A stretch of 64,000 nt of DNA from Liolophura sinensis (GCF_032854445.1 NW_027017954.1:310001-374000), one strand, 5' to 3'. Positions 1 to 11,961 are shown, counted from the first letter of the stretch. Made by a program: numbers and translations. The notes: generated by a model from the sequence alone, not told the origin.

Positions 1-75
1 TCGTTACATAATAATGTGCTAAATAAGGATGTGATGCCTGTCTAATACATTTACTTGACTTGTTGTTTATATCCG

Positions 76-205
<130 letters not shown>

Positions 206-630
206 TGATCAAAATCCAGGTTGAACACATTTTTTTAGCTGAAAAGACTAAATTCTAGTGCAAATATATTGAATACACCTGTGTTACATCCTCATTTAAA
301 GCATTATCACACAAAGACTATATATACCAAAAACTGGTCCAGAATACAAAAAACATATTTTCCTTTTCTCTTTAAAAGAAAAATTTTAAAAAGCCCACAT
401 TTTCAACTAACTTTTCGCACTCTTTTATCTGAAGTTAATGTATTTTCTTGTTTTCTCCACCTTCAATTTGTTCAGTTTGTTGCTATTGGTAGACTTGTGC
501 TTTTATGCCACAGACATATTCTCAGATACTTATTATAAACGTTTACTTCTCACAAAGATGTGCATCGTAATTGCTTTATTCGCATTGAAATATATTTTTG
601 ATACTTCAATTTATTTACAAGAATTTTACG

Positions 631-778
631 TGGGAAGGTCAGACAACAACCTGCGGATGGCCATGGGTTTCCTGCGGGGCTCTGCCCGGTTTCCTCCCAT
701 CATAAAACTGTCTAATGTCGTGTAAGTGAAGTATTGAGTACGGCGTAAAACATCAAGCAAATACATAAATAAATATTT
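631..778 (+). mobile_element. SINE family 1, 3' half
   Basis: This carries the family core (CCTGCGGATGG...GGGCTCTGCCCGG), the conserved GTAAGTGAAGTATT block and the tail GTACGGCGTAAAACATC ending in AAAT repeats. The tRNA-like head is missing, so it is a 5'-truncated copy. The same core and tail recur about twenty times in the window on both strands. Confidence 0.85.
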
Positions 779-1039
779 ACGAGAACAAACCTAGTAAATC
801 CATTTAAAATATACAGGTTAGTAATCACTTATTTACCTTATCACTTATTAGTGTGTTGTGTGACGATTTTATATTATTTACAACTGGAGTGGTCAAATTT
901 TTATAACAAGTAAAGGTTTTGCGAAATGTAAAGCCACTCGGGTTAGTCATGCTGGATGAGATGTTATTGATATAAAGGTGAGATGTTTTTAGTCCTGGCG
1001 ATTTTTTTATTGTTGTAATGTCACACTGTAGGCCCCTAT

Positions 1040-1960
1040 AGAGCATGTTGTGTCTGTTGTTATTGCAGTAAAGGCATGGTTATAGGTTGTGCTGGATCCG
1101 TTGGTATTGGAGTAAAGACACGGTCTTATCTAATTATTTATTTGATTGGTGTTTTACGGCGTACTCAAGAATATTTCACTTAAGCAACGGCCGCCTCATT
1201 ATGGTGGGAAGAAACCGGGCAGAGCCCGGGGAAACCCACGACCATCCGCAGGCTGCTGTCAGACCATCCCATGTACGGCCGGAGAGGAAGCCAGCATGAG
1301 CTGGACTTGAACTCACAGCGACCGCATTGGTAAAAGGCCACTGGGTCATTACGCTGCGCTAGCGCGCTAATCAACTCAGCGACAAAGGCCCTAGACACGC
1401 TTTTGGGCTATGCTCTTCAATTGTTATTGGAGTGCAAGGCACAGTTTTGTGGTCATCTTTATTGCTGTATACGCGGTACAAATACGGCTTGTGACCATGC
1501 TTATTGCTTTGTTATTGCTGTACAGGTGCAGGATTTTGGTCATGGTTATTGATGTGTTATTGCTGTACAGGTGCGGGATTTTGGTCATTGTTATTACTTT
1601 GTTATTACTGCATAGGTGTGGGATTTAAGTCATATTGATAGTGTTTTGTTATTGCTGTCAAGTTGCAGGATTTAGGTCATGGTTATTGCGTTGTTATTGC
1701 TGTGCAGGATTTAGGTCATGTTGACCATATTTGTTTTTGCTGTAAAGATGCCTTTCTGCAGGTCTTAATGAATGTGTTGTTATAGGTGTAAAACTTTCGT
1801 TCTTGAAGTCTTGCTGAACCTAATTTTTATGTCATTTTGTTTATATTGTGATGTAATATTTTACGCCATGTTGGTAATGTTTTGTATTGCTCTAAAGCCA
1901 TGTGTATAGAACAAGTTACTTGTAGGTACGCTGCTCTTAATATAAATGTACTTTCTAGCC
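1040..1960. repeat. Degenerate minisatellite, period about 55-60 bp
   Basis: Imperfect units of the form TTGTTATTGCTGTACAGGTG then GGATTTTGGTCATGG repeat in tandem, clearest at 1500-1720 and fading to both sides. A SINE (1131-1393) is inserted in the array, because repeat-like units lie on both sides of it. Short open frames here follow the repeat and show no codon-level conservation. Confidence 0.7.
1131..1393 (-). mobile_element. SINE family 1, near full length
   Basis: Read on the minus strand this runs from a tRNA-like head (GCTGAGTTGATTAGCGCGC, A-box-like, then a B-box-like GAGTTCAAGTCC) through the GGATGGTCGTGGGTTTC core to the tail CGCCGTAAAACACCAATC and AAAT repeats. It is a useful reference copy for the family. 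It interrupts the minisatellite. Confidence 0.88.
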
Positions 1961-2096
1961 TTAAACTGAGTGGGTTGTTACTGATATCTGTGTTTCATTT
2001 AGTATATATTTTAGTTATTTAACAGCTGTTTGAAAGAAAATTAAAATATGAAGCAAGTTTCACCATACAGACAACTGAAAATTTGGCGTAAAACTG

Positions 2097-2455
2097 CTTT
2101 CATTTATTTTTTTTAGATTTTTTGAAAAGTGTTAAAAGACATTCAAACATTTAAATTTTATGGTGGGCTTTCTATGAGCCATACTGACGGTATCTTGGAA
2201 CTCTGACGTCACATCACCTTTTTTCTTGATGCACACTAGAAGGAAAGAATTTTTGAGAACATTATTTTAGCAACCTCTTACTCACGGGTAAAAAGTTGTT
2301 GCAACACTCAGTGTCGTGATTAGAGTTGGAAGAACTTCCTGTGACGTCAGAGTTCCTAAACTCTGATAGTATTGTCCATAAAGCCCATATTTGAATTCAA
2401 ACGCTTGAACGCCTTTGACTCTCTTCACAAAAATCTAACAAAAATTAAATGAAAG
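2097..2455. mobile_element. Foldback/MITE-like element with long imperfect inverted arms
   Basis: The left arm (2097-2212, ending CTCTGACGTCAC) is an imperfect reverse complement of the right arm (2341-2455, starting GTGACGTCAGAG). Both arms share GGGCTTT, an AT-rich stretch, AGATTTTT and CTTTCATTTA. About 128 bases separate them. No coding capacity is visible, and I found no clear target-site duplication. The arm-inner ends contain a CRE-like TGACGTCA core. Confidence 0.75.
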
Positions 2456-3695
2456 TTTATTGATGCATAGATTTAAATGGACAATTTAGCTATGCCCACT
2501 TCGATTTTTATGGGTCTTTTCTTTTAACGAAACAGTATATTTGTTTTTAGCTATTATAAAGGTTTATTTTTTCATGTAAGAGATAGTTGTTAATCCCTAA
2601 ATTCACGTTGTGATATATTTTTGATATTTACATTTGAAGAACAAATCTAACAAATACTGCTGAAATTGGGCTGTTTATTGACACGATAAAAACTGGCCTG
2701 CTGGCGGTATATGCACACTATTTACATTTTTTTTTTCTTAACTTTGTTAGCCGTTTTGATTGATCCAAATTTGATTCCTATTTTTAACTATTTATCAGTC
2801 TGTACATGTAACTGTACGTATGGTTTCTGATATTCCATCTTTTAGTCGCCTATGGCTACTCAGTATTCGCATTAAAGTTATTATTCGTCATTGTTTAGTG
2901 ATGTGTTGATTCTAGTGACACAAAAGCAACTATCGTTATTTGAGTGTTGTCGAGGTTACAATATAATAACTACATTTCTTATTATTGAATGTGAAATCTT
3001 TGATATCGAAACAACAAAAAACGCTGTGAATCACAATTGTTAAACAAAGATAAAGTTCAATTTGTGACGGGCTTGAACACAAACATGAGTGGATCCCGTT
3101 GTTTCTTAGGATTTATCCTATTTGTTCGCTCAACACCATGTCGTTCATATCACACGTTCATGTTACACGGTGTCTCCTTGTAACTGGTCGCCTCCAGTGC
3201 CGATATATTTATAGTGCTGGATCGCCATGCGAAAGACACGTTATATTAGATGTACCGTAACACCATTCTCTAAAATGTGCGACGAAAAAAACAGTATCAT
3301 TCTGTAACAGGGGAACATGTAATGGATACGGCCTAACTTGACGACCGACAACAAGTTACGACCTGTCAATTTGGGTTAAAATCGCGGGAGATTCCCTTAT
3401 TCTGTCGCTGGTTCGCGACCGGTGGTTATTATAAAAATAGGATCTGATGGCTTGCGAAGACGGAAACTGACTCATACGGCTTAGATATTTAGTATATTTT
3501 CATAGATTGCCCATAGACTGGACCTTTTAATCTGCTCAATATCTCAGCAATGACTAACGAGATGAAGTCACCACCCAAGCTTTGGCTGGTTCGGCAGGCG
3601 GCTGTAAGTCGAAAGGTGAGTCAGGTGCTTTCATGGCAGAGAGCTGTGGTTTAGGCCATGCAGTCAGCTCTTCTACCCATAAATTTGTGTTTACC
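2456..3695. other. Unassigned AT-rich spacer
   Basis: I see no exon, repeat tail or transposon signature in this stretch. An A/T-rich TATAAAAATAGG motif at about 3433 resembles a TATA box but has no recognisable downstream exon. Confidence 0.5.
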
Positions 3696-3897
3696 CCTCA
3701 CTCAAGAATATTTTTTGATACTATGGTGAATACCATTATGGTGGGAGGAAACCGCGCGGAGCTCGTCAAAACCCACGGCCATCCACAGGTTGCTGTCAGA
3801 CCTTCCCACGTACGTTCGTAGAGGGAGCTAACATGGGCTGGACTTGAAATAGCAGCGACCACATTGATGAAAGGTTCCTGGGTCATTAAGTTACGCT
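3696..3897 (-). mobile_element. SINE family 1, diverged copy
   Basis: On the minus strand it contains the B-box region, the CGTACGTGGGAAGG block and the GGATGG core, with the conserved CTCAAGAATATT complement of the tail. The A-box end and the AAAT tail are degraded or missing. Confidence 0.8.
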
Positions 3898-4118
3898 TAG
3901 ATTGCAACTGTTCATAAAATCATCTTGTTCATGTTACAATCCTGAAGCTTTATACAGTCCCCAATTCGGTACTTATACACCCCTGGCCTCGGGCCATAAG
4001 CGGACTTCGATACAACTAGGGCTGATGTGCCCAGAGACCCTGAACGCTGTGTCCATATTTGCCAGCAAGAGTGTTGTAAATATCACAAAATTTTATAGAC
4101 TTAGAGTGATTGCGTTTG

Positions 4119-4340
4119 AGTGAGTGAGTGAGTGAGTGAGAGCTAGGAGACGCCTTACCGAAGGCAAGTAAGCCTCCCGCGCGAGCCATTACTGATACGG
4201 GTCAACCAGTCGTTGCACATGATGCACTCCCAGCGAGGAAGGTACAACTTCCTCTTTTAAGGTCTTAGGTGTGACTCGACCCAGAATTGACCCTGCATCT
4301 ACCGCTCCCGAAGCGGATGAAGGCGTTTCATGTGTCCTTG
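4119..4340 (-). mobile_element. SINE family 2 with GTGA simple repeat
   Basis: On the minus strand it contains the block GCAACGACTGGTTGACCCG followed by GTATCAGTAATGGCTC, CTTACTTGCCTTCGG and a CTCACTCACTCACT tract. The same block is found in the + strand copy at 17503-17757. It is unrelated in its body to family 1. Confidence 0.75.
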
Positions 4341-4389
4341 ACACACTAGTTTTTAATTAAACACTGGCGACGTAGATCGAAGTCATCAT

Positions 4390-4625
4390 ATTTTACACAG
4401 TGTCTAACAAATTCTGCAATGGGAGGTATGTATACGCCATAAATGCAGGACCCTTTGGTATGGTACTGTCCTAACACGGATAATTTACACTATCAATAAT
4501 GGAATAATTGCTTTTGCCCTTTTCTCTTATAAGGCACCATCAGGGAGTGAGAAAAGCGGTACAGATAGCCTCCTACAGATATAGGCCCGAATAAGATTTC
4601 TCGTTGGGACTTTCTGTTCTTTTCT
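4390..4625 (-). pseudogene. Reverse-transcriptase C-terminal fragment (GIPMGTN-type, Penelope-like?)
   Basis: The minus-strand translation, with stops and frame changes, gives short matches to the region after the RT palm (..SVNYPC.DSTIPKGPAF..). The nucleotide sequence is clearly related to 56500-56690, where the upstream RT part is still recognisable on the minus strand. It is a dead fragment. The Penelope-like assignment is from memory of the protein family and is tentative. Confidence 0.45.
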
Positions 4626-4629
4626 TTAA

Positions 4630-4860
4630 ATCCCACGACAATGTTGAGTAATACACATCGTAACAGACAGACATCCCACAGATATATACGTACTGCATTT
4701 TATACCTAATTCTGCTTAAGCCATGGTGCTAAGGTCTGTTTAAATTGCTACTATTTATGCATTTACACGAACAGAACAGAACAAAGCCCTGACTGAGGCA
4801 AATTGACAAAACGCCGTATTTTATCAGTTAAAAGTGTTACAAGTTTTCCACGTGTGGCTA
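4630..4860. repeat. Dispersed repeat X, copy 1
   Basis: A non-coding block beginning GAGTAATACACATCGTAACA, with CTTAAGCCATGGTGCTA and AAAGCCCTGACTGAGG, recurs at 29080-29350. Related pieces occur at 9640-9895, 21960-22480 and 51250-51495. Longer copies contain the CTATCACACTG...TGGTTTTACTCTC motif that is amplified as the 48-bp minisatellite at 18461. The class is unknown. Confidence 0.65.
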
Positions 4861-5039
4861 TCATATTTCTATATATGCAGGGTATGTTCTTGAGAAACTC
4901 TGTGATTATTGTAAAACCAAGCTCTTTCATGTCATCAGTAGAGGGTTTAATGCATGTCCTATACATATAACCCTATGTCCTCGAATTTCGATACTAAACA
5001 ACTTCTTGAGCACGGTGTTAAGCAGCAACTTATGAATGA

Positions 5040-5720
5040 ACTAATACCTTACACAATGTATGCAGGGTCCTAGTACCTGGTGAGCCCTTTGGGAATTGAC
5101 TGTTGACATAATCACAGGCCAGCAGTGTGTACCGCGTGTAATCCCAACTAAAACTACAGCTCTGCGTTTTTTTCTGGGGAAGGGCTAATTCCCCGACTGG
5201 AGGAGCTAGTTATGTCTGGCTTCCAGCCATTTGTGCTAGGACTTTTGGAGATTTGATTGACATTTTCTCATTTTCCAACCTTCAGGGAACTATCTAAATG
5301 TATCCACAGGCCTTTACAATAATAGTGTATTATTATTGTACTGTTGTAACACACAGTGGCAAATGTTTCAGATTTCTAGGAATTAGCTCAAAAACGCCTC
5401 AGATGTGAAACATTTAAAATTACAAACATTAAACATGGACTTAAATGAGAGCACCGAGTCTAACTTTAAGTCAAAATGGGACTAAAACGTACTGAATGTA
5501 TTTCATTTTTTAATACTTTCTTTAAACAAGATCATACTAATATTGCAATTGCGGCACTTGAACTAGCTTGAGACGTATAGATGAAATAAGCTGTTGATGC
5601 GTCCGTCTCATGTTAGTTCAATGGGCAACTTATACCGCTTACTGACTTTTTGGTGCGCATGCGTACTAGGAAGGGCCCGCGATTGTTGCATGTGTATTTT
5701 GTTCAAATATATGTATTGAA
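5040..5720. repeat. Old duplicated segment, partner of 20750-21640
   Basis: Several colinear matches are seen, including AATGGGCAACTTA followed by GCTTAC, GCGATTGTTGCAT against GCAATTGTTGCAT, and a shared ACATGG.CTTAAATGAGA block. It is much more diverged than the promoter-unit duplications. No exon is seen inside it. Confidence 0.55.
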
Positions 5721-5807
5721 CGTATTCAAGCGTCTTCGTGTTCCTTGTGTAAGGCCTATCGCTTATCTCAGAATGAAAGAATCCATTTGTTTCTCATCTT
5801 CACTCTC

Positions 5808-6002
5808 CAAGGTCTGGCAGCTATCGGTGGATGGTTGTGGGTTTTCCCTGAGCTCTGCCCGATTTCCACCCACCATAATGCTGACCGCCGCTGACATATT
5901 TATCAGTGAAATATTGTTGAGTACGGCGTAAAACACCAATCAAATAAATAAATCCATAAATAAATAAATCCATAAATAAATAAATCAATAAATAAGTAAA
6001 TC
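5808..6002 (+). mobile_element. SINE family 1, 3' half, with expanded AAATAAATCCAT tail
   Basis: Core and tail (GTACGGCGTAAAACACC) are clear. The terminal AAAT run has expanded into a microsatellite with an AAATAAATCCAT-like period. The head is missing. Confidence 0.85.
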
Positions 6003-6352
6003 ACTCTCCAATATTGGTACACGTACAAAAGTAATATACACATGTAAACTAAAACTTGCAGGGTTCCTGTATTCCTATCACTTGCCTGAGAAAAAAGACA
6101 ACTCTGTCTAGAGAACCTCCAACATTGACCTAATATTATTAATAATATAATAATATTAGTATAAACACATTTGACAGAGGAATATATAAGAGGAGAGAAC
6201 ATAATTGCTTGTGATTGGCCTTTCAGGTTGCGGTGATCATGTTTGTCCCAAGTATCAGTAAAAACAATTGTCGTGGTCTAACAGACAGTTTTATATTTGT
6301 AAGGTCTGTGAACGTTCTTTTCCTAAAATGTTGTGTTATTCTGTTTTGACAG

Positions 6353-6500
6353 CATGTTCCCCTGGCACATGGGGACAAAACTGCAAACATCAGTTCACAT
6401 GAATTCTCTTTTAGTGTCAGTTTGGGAAAGATCTGATGACCATTACCTAAAAAAGATTTTCTTTGAATATAAATACACTCTTTTGGTGACATTTCAACTG
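6353..6500 (+). pseudogene. Broken EGF-like exon of the upstream paralogue
   Basis: This is the paralogue of the intact exon at 46793-46933. The intron end TTTTGACAG and the first ~38 bases of the exon (CSPGTWGQNC region) match. The remaining ~100 bases, with most cysteines and the splice donor, have been replaced by about 50 unrelated bases (6389-6438). Similarity resumes in the downstream intron. It cannot be spliced as an EGF exon, which marks the 3' end of this neighbour gene as decayed. Confidence 0.8.
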
Positions 6501-7029
6501 AAAGTAGAACGTTGCCAATAATTTTCTAAATATAATTCCTTAGTTTCCAGCGGCTTAGTGATTATACACCAGAGTATGCTAATGTCATTACTATTTGAAA
6601 GGTCAGCATTTCCTGCCGATGCTCCATTTATAGACTATTTCGGTTTTAATTCTCCAACAGACAATTGTCTCCATGAGAAAGACAGGATATCCATCCATTG
6701 CATCCTTTATCCAGAACGATCCACTGACATAATTTCTTGTTTATCTGACTCAGCACGCAGCTCAAATATCTAAAATCTTCAGCCAAAGTTGCACCGCACT
6801 AGAGAATACCGCCATCCCTCTCACTTTAATAGCATATGCCTGTCAATGTCAAAGTGTACGCTTTGTCCCTCAGCGCCATAGTGCAACTATTTTGTTCAGA
6901 AAATAGACATTTCTGTGCTGCTGAATTGTTCCTCAAAATAACACATTGCCCACCAAAAAGTGAATAAGATGTAACACAAAAATATCTGCAATTTCAGCTT
7001 TGTTTAAATGTGCATTTTATCGTTTGTAG

Positions 7030-7123
7030 CCGTCAACTATAACCACACAGGAGTGGTTATAGGCTGTGTGGCTGTGGTCGTGGTGGTCGCTATCGTAATC
7101 GTCGTTATTGTACTGATGTACAC
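7030..7123 (+). pseudogene. Transmembrane exon of the upstream paralogue (intact in itself)
   Basis: It is flanked by AG and GTAAGT and is colinear with 47537-47624, with two additional valine codons in frame (94 against 88 bases). It encodes VNYNHTGVVIGCVAV and a long Val/Ile helix. Because the exons before and after it are broken, it is scored as part of a pseudogene. Confidence 0.8.
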
Positions 7124-7504
7124 GTAAGTAAACTAAAAAAATTAACATGAATGTTTTTTCCACAGTCTAGATTATTTTATTTTGTAATATTTTATGTATT
7201 TATTATATTTTTATAATATTTTGTTTATATACTAAAGGCTGCGATACACATAAAGTTCTACTCATCGTTCCCTCTCCGTGATACATGCTAGGCTGTACGT
7301 GGTAACCGCCGTCGATACAGAATAATGTGCAGTTTAAATCCTAGCACATTTACATGTACTCTGAAAATGTGACGTATTAACCGAGGAAATCCATATTAGA
7401 GATAAGCATTTTGTAACATGTGGCTGTAATAATTTTTTGTTTGTCTGGTCTATATTTGGTGCTAAGCTAGCATATCTTTACTGAAAGCATATACGTGACC
7501 ACAG

Positions 7505-8062
7505 ACTGTGTTATTTCTACGGAAGAGGATGGCATTGCAATACGTCAGGGGGGGGACCTTTGAGCGTTCAGATGCGGTACACATGGACACAGACCCCCAT
7601 TACAACTTCCGTTTTTCGGTAGGGAAATGTAATTCTGTGTATTTATTAGAGGCTGGGCCAGATATGCACCAAAGCTTATTGGCCATGACATGTTTGGGAC
7701 TGAGCTACAGCGCTAGACGTTAACATTGTAGCTTATGGAAAATTAACGGGGGTCTGAGGCCACGTCCAGAATCAGAAAAGCTCTAATCAAGGGAGAGAAG
7801 CGCGGATTTCTACTCTAGTGGACAGCAATCCGTATGAGAACGTTTATGAGAATGAGTAGGACAAACTCCGATATTCTTGTAATGACGCCGAGACCCCGAG
7901 GCCCCGGAAAACAGTGAACAGTTGAACCAGTTGAAATTTCAACTCTAGTGGACAGCAATCCGTATGAGAACGTTTATGGGAATGAGTACGATAAACTCGA
8001 TTTTCTTGTAATGACCGCGAGACCCCGAGGCCCCGGAAAACAGTGCACAGTTAAAAATGACA
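7505..8062 (+). pseudogene. Decayed cytoplasmic-tail exon of the upstream paralogue
   Basis: This is the paralogue of the terminal exon at 47998-48208. The acceptor TCTACAG has become TCTACGG. A ~175-base insertion (about 7580-7758) splits the exon. The conserved tyrosine block (NPYENVYENE) then meets a TAG where the intact copy has a tyrosine codon. A 130-base stretch containing the block is tandemly duplicated (about 7803-7932 and 7933-8062). These changes exclude the normal tail. Confidence 0.85.
7580..7758. mobile_element. Small insertion with imperfect inverted ends in the dead tail exon
   Basis: It is absent from the paralogous exon at 47998. It starts near CAGACCCCCATTA and ends near TTAACGGGGGTCTG, which are imperfect reverse complements. 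Size and ends suggest a MITE-like element. Target duplication is not clear. Confidence 0.45.
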
Positions 8063-8139
8063 AGTTTTGAACATATATATAGCCTGAATTAGATAATTCG
8101 CGCCTTAAAAAAAAAACACTTTCTTTTCCATTTGGATAG

Positions 8140-8560
8140 TTTCAAAGGGCCAATGTTTCTTAGTGGACACAAGCGTTGCGTTTTAGCGGTCCTCTCGTCC
8201 TCGTCCTGCAGGGGTGTAAGCAGTTGGCCGAGTTGGCTGGGCCGACCTCAGGGAATTTAGCGAACATGGCAGGACATGCTGACTGATAACAGACCATTTC
8301 ATAATTAGTCTGGGAAAATATTTTCATAATAAATCTGACTTAGTTAAGGAGAAATAATGCAAAACACAATATTTTTTCCTCTCCCGGGGCGGTTTCCTTG
8401 CCAGCTCACCCTGACAACTCATTGCAGTATCCTGCCCGTATGATTTTACGTATGATAATTGTGTCCTATATCATTTTTCTATAATGGTATAGTGGCAAAC
8501 TTTATGTTCACTTTAATTATACAGAAAAACATAATGGGTTTCCTGTACCAAAAAAGTTCT
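8140..8560. repeat. 3' flank duplicated three times (copy A)
   Basis: The block with GGACACAAGCGTTG, GTTTTAGCGGTCCT, GGGTGTAAGCAGTTGGCC and AGTATCCTGCCC is repeated at 39435-40150 (copy C) and 48360-49110 (copy B). In A and B it follows the tail exon, so it is the downstream flank of the receptor genes. No conserved open frame is shared by the three copies. Confidence 0.8.
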
Positions 8561-9929
8561 AAAAGTTGACTTCATAATTATAATAACCGTATCAAATTTA
8601 AATTTAAAGCTTGCAAGCAAAATTATATGTATGCAGCAAATATGTTACTAAAACGAACATGATCGCTGTTCCGAGCGAGGGGGCGGAGAAGCCATGTTGC
8701 CACATAGATGGTTACTGTGCAGTTTAAATACCTTCTAGTTTCGTGAATAAATCACCTTGTCCAGTTAAAATAATCGAAGAACTTTATCTTAGCTTTTACC
8801 TTATTCCGAATGGAACATGATGCTACTAGTATGTGAGAGTTACATAGTATGAATGAATTGATATCTCCAAGCTTGTGCAGCGTTGTCAGTTTCATGACCT
8901 CCAGTGTTTTGAAGAATTAATAAAGTTGCACTTTTTTGTATGTGGTTTAAGGTAACTTGGAGTAGTAATTATCGAAGCATGGATTTAACCCTCTATATTC
9001 GTCATCTGTTTAAGTCGCTTAAGTCCCACTTACCAAGCCTTCGTAACAGAATTAAGAGATGGTGTCGGAGACTATCTGTTACATTTCCAATGTTGTATGA
9101 TCCAGTGCATAGAATACTTAGATGTTGATATATTTCATTTGTATTTGTAACTACACTGCATGTTAGATATGCTTTTGTTTAACACTGTAGATAGATCTAA
9201 ATGCATGAGGTTACTACAGTGCATTTCCATCAGTTAACTGTTCCGTGATATAGACCCTGACCGTCAAATCGGTCTTCGAATGGTAATTTTCCAGCTAAAC
9301 CCACAATATTTCCGCAAAATATTGCAAAATTCTAATGAGTCTATACTACCATGAGTAGATCTAATGTTAATGTAAAAAATTTACAGCATAAGACAACCAT
9401 ATTATTTAACTAAAATACATATTTATACAATATATGTACACACACCTCATGACTCCTCGTCGTCATATGACTAAATTATTTTTAAAGTAAGCATCTACGA
9501 AAATTTAAGGACTATAGAATACATTTTATACATATTTGTTACTTTAAAACAAAGTTGAATGCTTTTGTTGACAAATGCTTTTTAGCACCTTCAAGTTTTC
9601 TTCAAATATTAATTTTAATACTTTTTTATTTACTTTTGTATCATGTGTTATTATTCCTGCATAAACCATTATTCTGCTGGTGGACTAAGTGTCCCCAAGG
9701 CCATGTTTTTGTTATCAGGTAAAATGTTTACCTAATTCCTAATTAAATACCTAATTGCCTATTAGAGTAAAGCCATGGTGCTGAGCGGGTGAGGGGGCAT
9801 TTACATAAACAGTTAGAATAACACCCAAGCGTATTTCACCCGTTTCATGTTACTATTTGCCAATTATCATAAAGTGGCAGTCGCCAGTCAGTGGCAGTCA
9901 CCAACTCCTGATAGTGACAAAATACAGTT

Positions 9930-10195
9930 TATTTATATATTTATTTTAATGGTGTTTTCGCCGTGCGCCATACATATAGTTAAAAGGAAACTCGACACTG
10001 CACGCGGGACTAGCATGCATGTATAATACAAAAGGTATTAAATATAGACTACAATGCTTTTTATGTTTATTGGGGGTATAGAGGAAAAACCCGCTGTGCA
10101 AGATGTATGAGTCCGCGTAATTTAATTTGGGGAATAAAACAATATTTTCTAACTCACAGCAACCGCAAAGGTTCCCGAGTAATTATACTGCGGAA
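9930..10195 (-). mobile_element. Relict SINE family 1 relative, interrupted
   Basis: The minus-strand tail complement (TTTATTTTAATGGTGTTTTCG) at one end and the head-side ACTCACAGCAACCGCAAAGG at the other resemble family 1, with unrelated sequence between. The copy at 53865-54130 is equivalent. It is heavily decayed. Confidence 0.45.
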
Positions 10196-10439
10196 ACAAT
10201 AATTACTCGGCAACGCAGGCCCCGTAACTCTCATCGGCTGATGTCATTTTTTTTCATCTTCTGTTGCCTGGAAAATAGTTGTTTTCATGGCACCCCAAAT
10301 ACCTCAGAGGTCTACATCAGTCGACGAGGTCCCAATTCTCGAAGTTTCAGGTCCCAGGCGCTCATCTGGCGTTTCGCCTTGATTGGCGTCAATGACAGTT
10401 GGATAATTCCGATGAATTATGAGCGGATGAGCGGATGTG

Positions 10440-10530
10440 GGTCGCACAATTATACATTCATTGATTTGTTTATTGCTTAACGCCATATTCCAGAGGTTTT
10501 CACTTATACGATGGCGTTTACTTTTGCTGG
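10440..10530 (-). mobile_element. SINE/LINE-type 3' tail fragment
   Basis: On the minus strand it reads AATATGGCGTTAAGCAATAA and CAAATCAATGAATG, closely matching the tail of the LINE at 55101-56008. The paralogous copy is at 54560-54640. Confidence 0.55.
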
Positions 10531-11803
10531 TAGAGAAATTCGATGTGCATGCGGAAAACCGTTAACCTGTAGTAAGTTTCTGAAGAAATTTTCTATGTGC
10601 AACGTACAGATATGCACACCATATTGATGGAAGGCAAGCGGTCCTCAAAGAACTTCAGGCTTTACAACCAGCCGTACAACAGTCGTCTACCGTATCACTT
10701 ATTGTCACGAAAGCCTCATTGTGAACGACGGGGGGCGGAATGTACAAACCCAATGTCCAAGTCAATTTGTGAACTCCAGCTTTGTGTGTCCTGGTGATTA
10801 AATCGCAATTGCCTTAACCTCTCTCTATCCATTGCCAACAATCTGCGGATGACCGTGTGTTTTTCTGTTGCTACTTCCTTTTTAATTCAACTTCTGCGTT
10901 TTTCTAGCGCTACACTTGAATATAGTATCTCTACATAGAGCAGTACATGTGAAATGTCGCTCATTTCCTTCGCAGTATTGGTTCTACGCATAGCTACCCA
11001 AGCGAGAAATTATACAAACACATTTTAAGTCTCCAAAATTATGAGATATCCGACCAGTGCACATAAAGTATAAATAATTCGTTCGTTGTTGAATTGAAAC
11101 ATGGCTACAGTGCACGTGTTAACATTTTTACTTCCTTCTTATATCGATCATTAGAAATTATTTTCCATTTGAGCGTTACTGCGTGTTAATTTGACGAGTT
11201 CACATTTTTCATGTTCATTCGCTATCCCCGCTACTTATAGAATCCGCAATCGCAGATTTATTTCATTCATCACTCAAAATAACAGTTCACTCATTCAACA
11301 GCGGTAAAATATAAAGGTAAAAGAAAGCGCAGTGTAAAACACCATTGTGTTTGTAAATGCTGTACTGTATGTGTTCTTACAATACACCATTAGTGATTAG
11401 AAGTCAGATAGAAATGGGAACGCATTTCATGTATACTTTGACTATTAGCACGCTCAAAAACCGTACTATGAATGTAGCAGTGACGGTTTCTGTGCTCTCA
11501 TATGTTGGAAATCACTGGAAACTATATTCACGCCGTCTTCTTCCTCGTTGGAATATGCTGTAAGTCTATAGTATAATGGTGTTCATGTAGAACGACACAA
11601 TGAATGGCGAGGTAAGTAGAAACACACCCATCACCCTTCTGCTGACACAATGATTTCTTTCAAGTCATTCTTTGCACGCTATATTTTTGGTACTTCTTAT
11701 CTTCGTTCCGTCTGTAAGGATAGACTACTGCTAGTACAGAAAAAACTGGTGACCCGTGGAGACCAGTGTCAGTCTGTCGCGTTAGTTCACCTCGTCTGTA
11801 CCC

Positions 11804-11810
11804 TATATAA
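11804..11810 (+). promoter_or_regulatory. TATA box of first exon 1
   Basis: CCCTATATAACTAGGCAC lies about 100 bases upstream of the ATG at 11907. The same block precedes the first exon in all four units, at 11804, 15150, 58595 and 62151. Transcription would be expected to start about 30 bases downstream, which is an inference. Confidence 0.6.
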
Positions 11811-11906
11811 CTAGGCACACGACTTCACACTGACCTTAAATACCTGGACGCCTAAGACTTGTCGGATGCTTAGTAGGTGTTACTGTGAAACTCCCTGGTA
11901 CCAATA

Positions 11907-11961
11907 ATGTTCTTGACCACATGTACCATCGTGTATGTGCTCATCAGTGATATCTCATCCG
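11907..11961 (+). CDS. Signal-peptide first exon, unit 1 (alternative start for the main gene)
   Basis: ATG opens an 18-codon hydrophobic leader (MFLTTCTIVYVLISDISS) and then one base of a split codon before the donor GTATGT. It therefore ends in phase 1, which fits every downstream EGF exon of the main gene. The paralogue in unit 3 (58698-58752) has the same length and GTAAGT as donor. The canonical TATATAA upstream makes this a plausible alternative first exon for the gene that otherwise starts at 15246. It could instead be a remnant promoter. Confidence 0.6.

Larger units (their letters stand above)
8640..11000. repeat. Intergenic segment duplicated at 50140-54850
   Basis: Long colinear similarity starts at AAAACGAACATGATCGCTGTTC (8652 and 50149) and continues through the GCTGGTGGACTAAGTG block (9675 and about 51290) to the GCATGCGGGACTA and GCAACGTA blocks. 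The second copy has extra insertions: a SINE, an ~800-base unknown piece and a Tc1 element. Within it, 9640-9895 belongs to dispersed repeat X. No gene is recognised. Confidence 0.8.
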
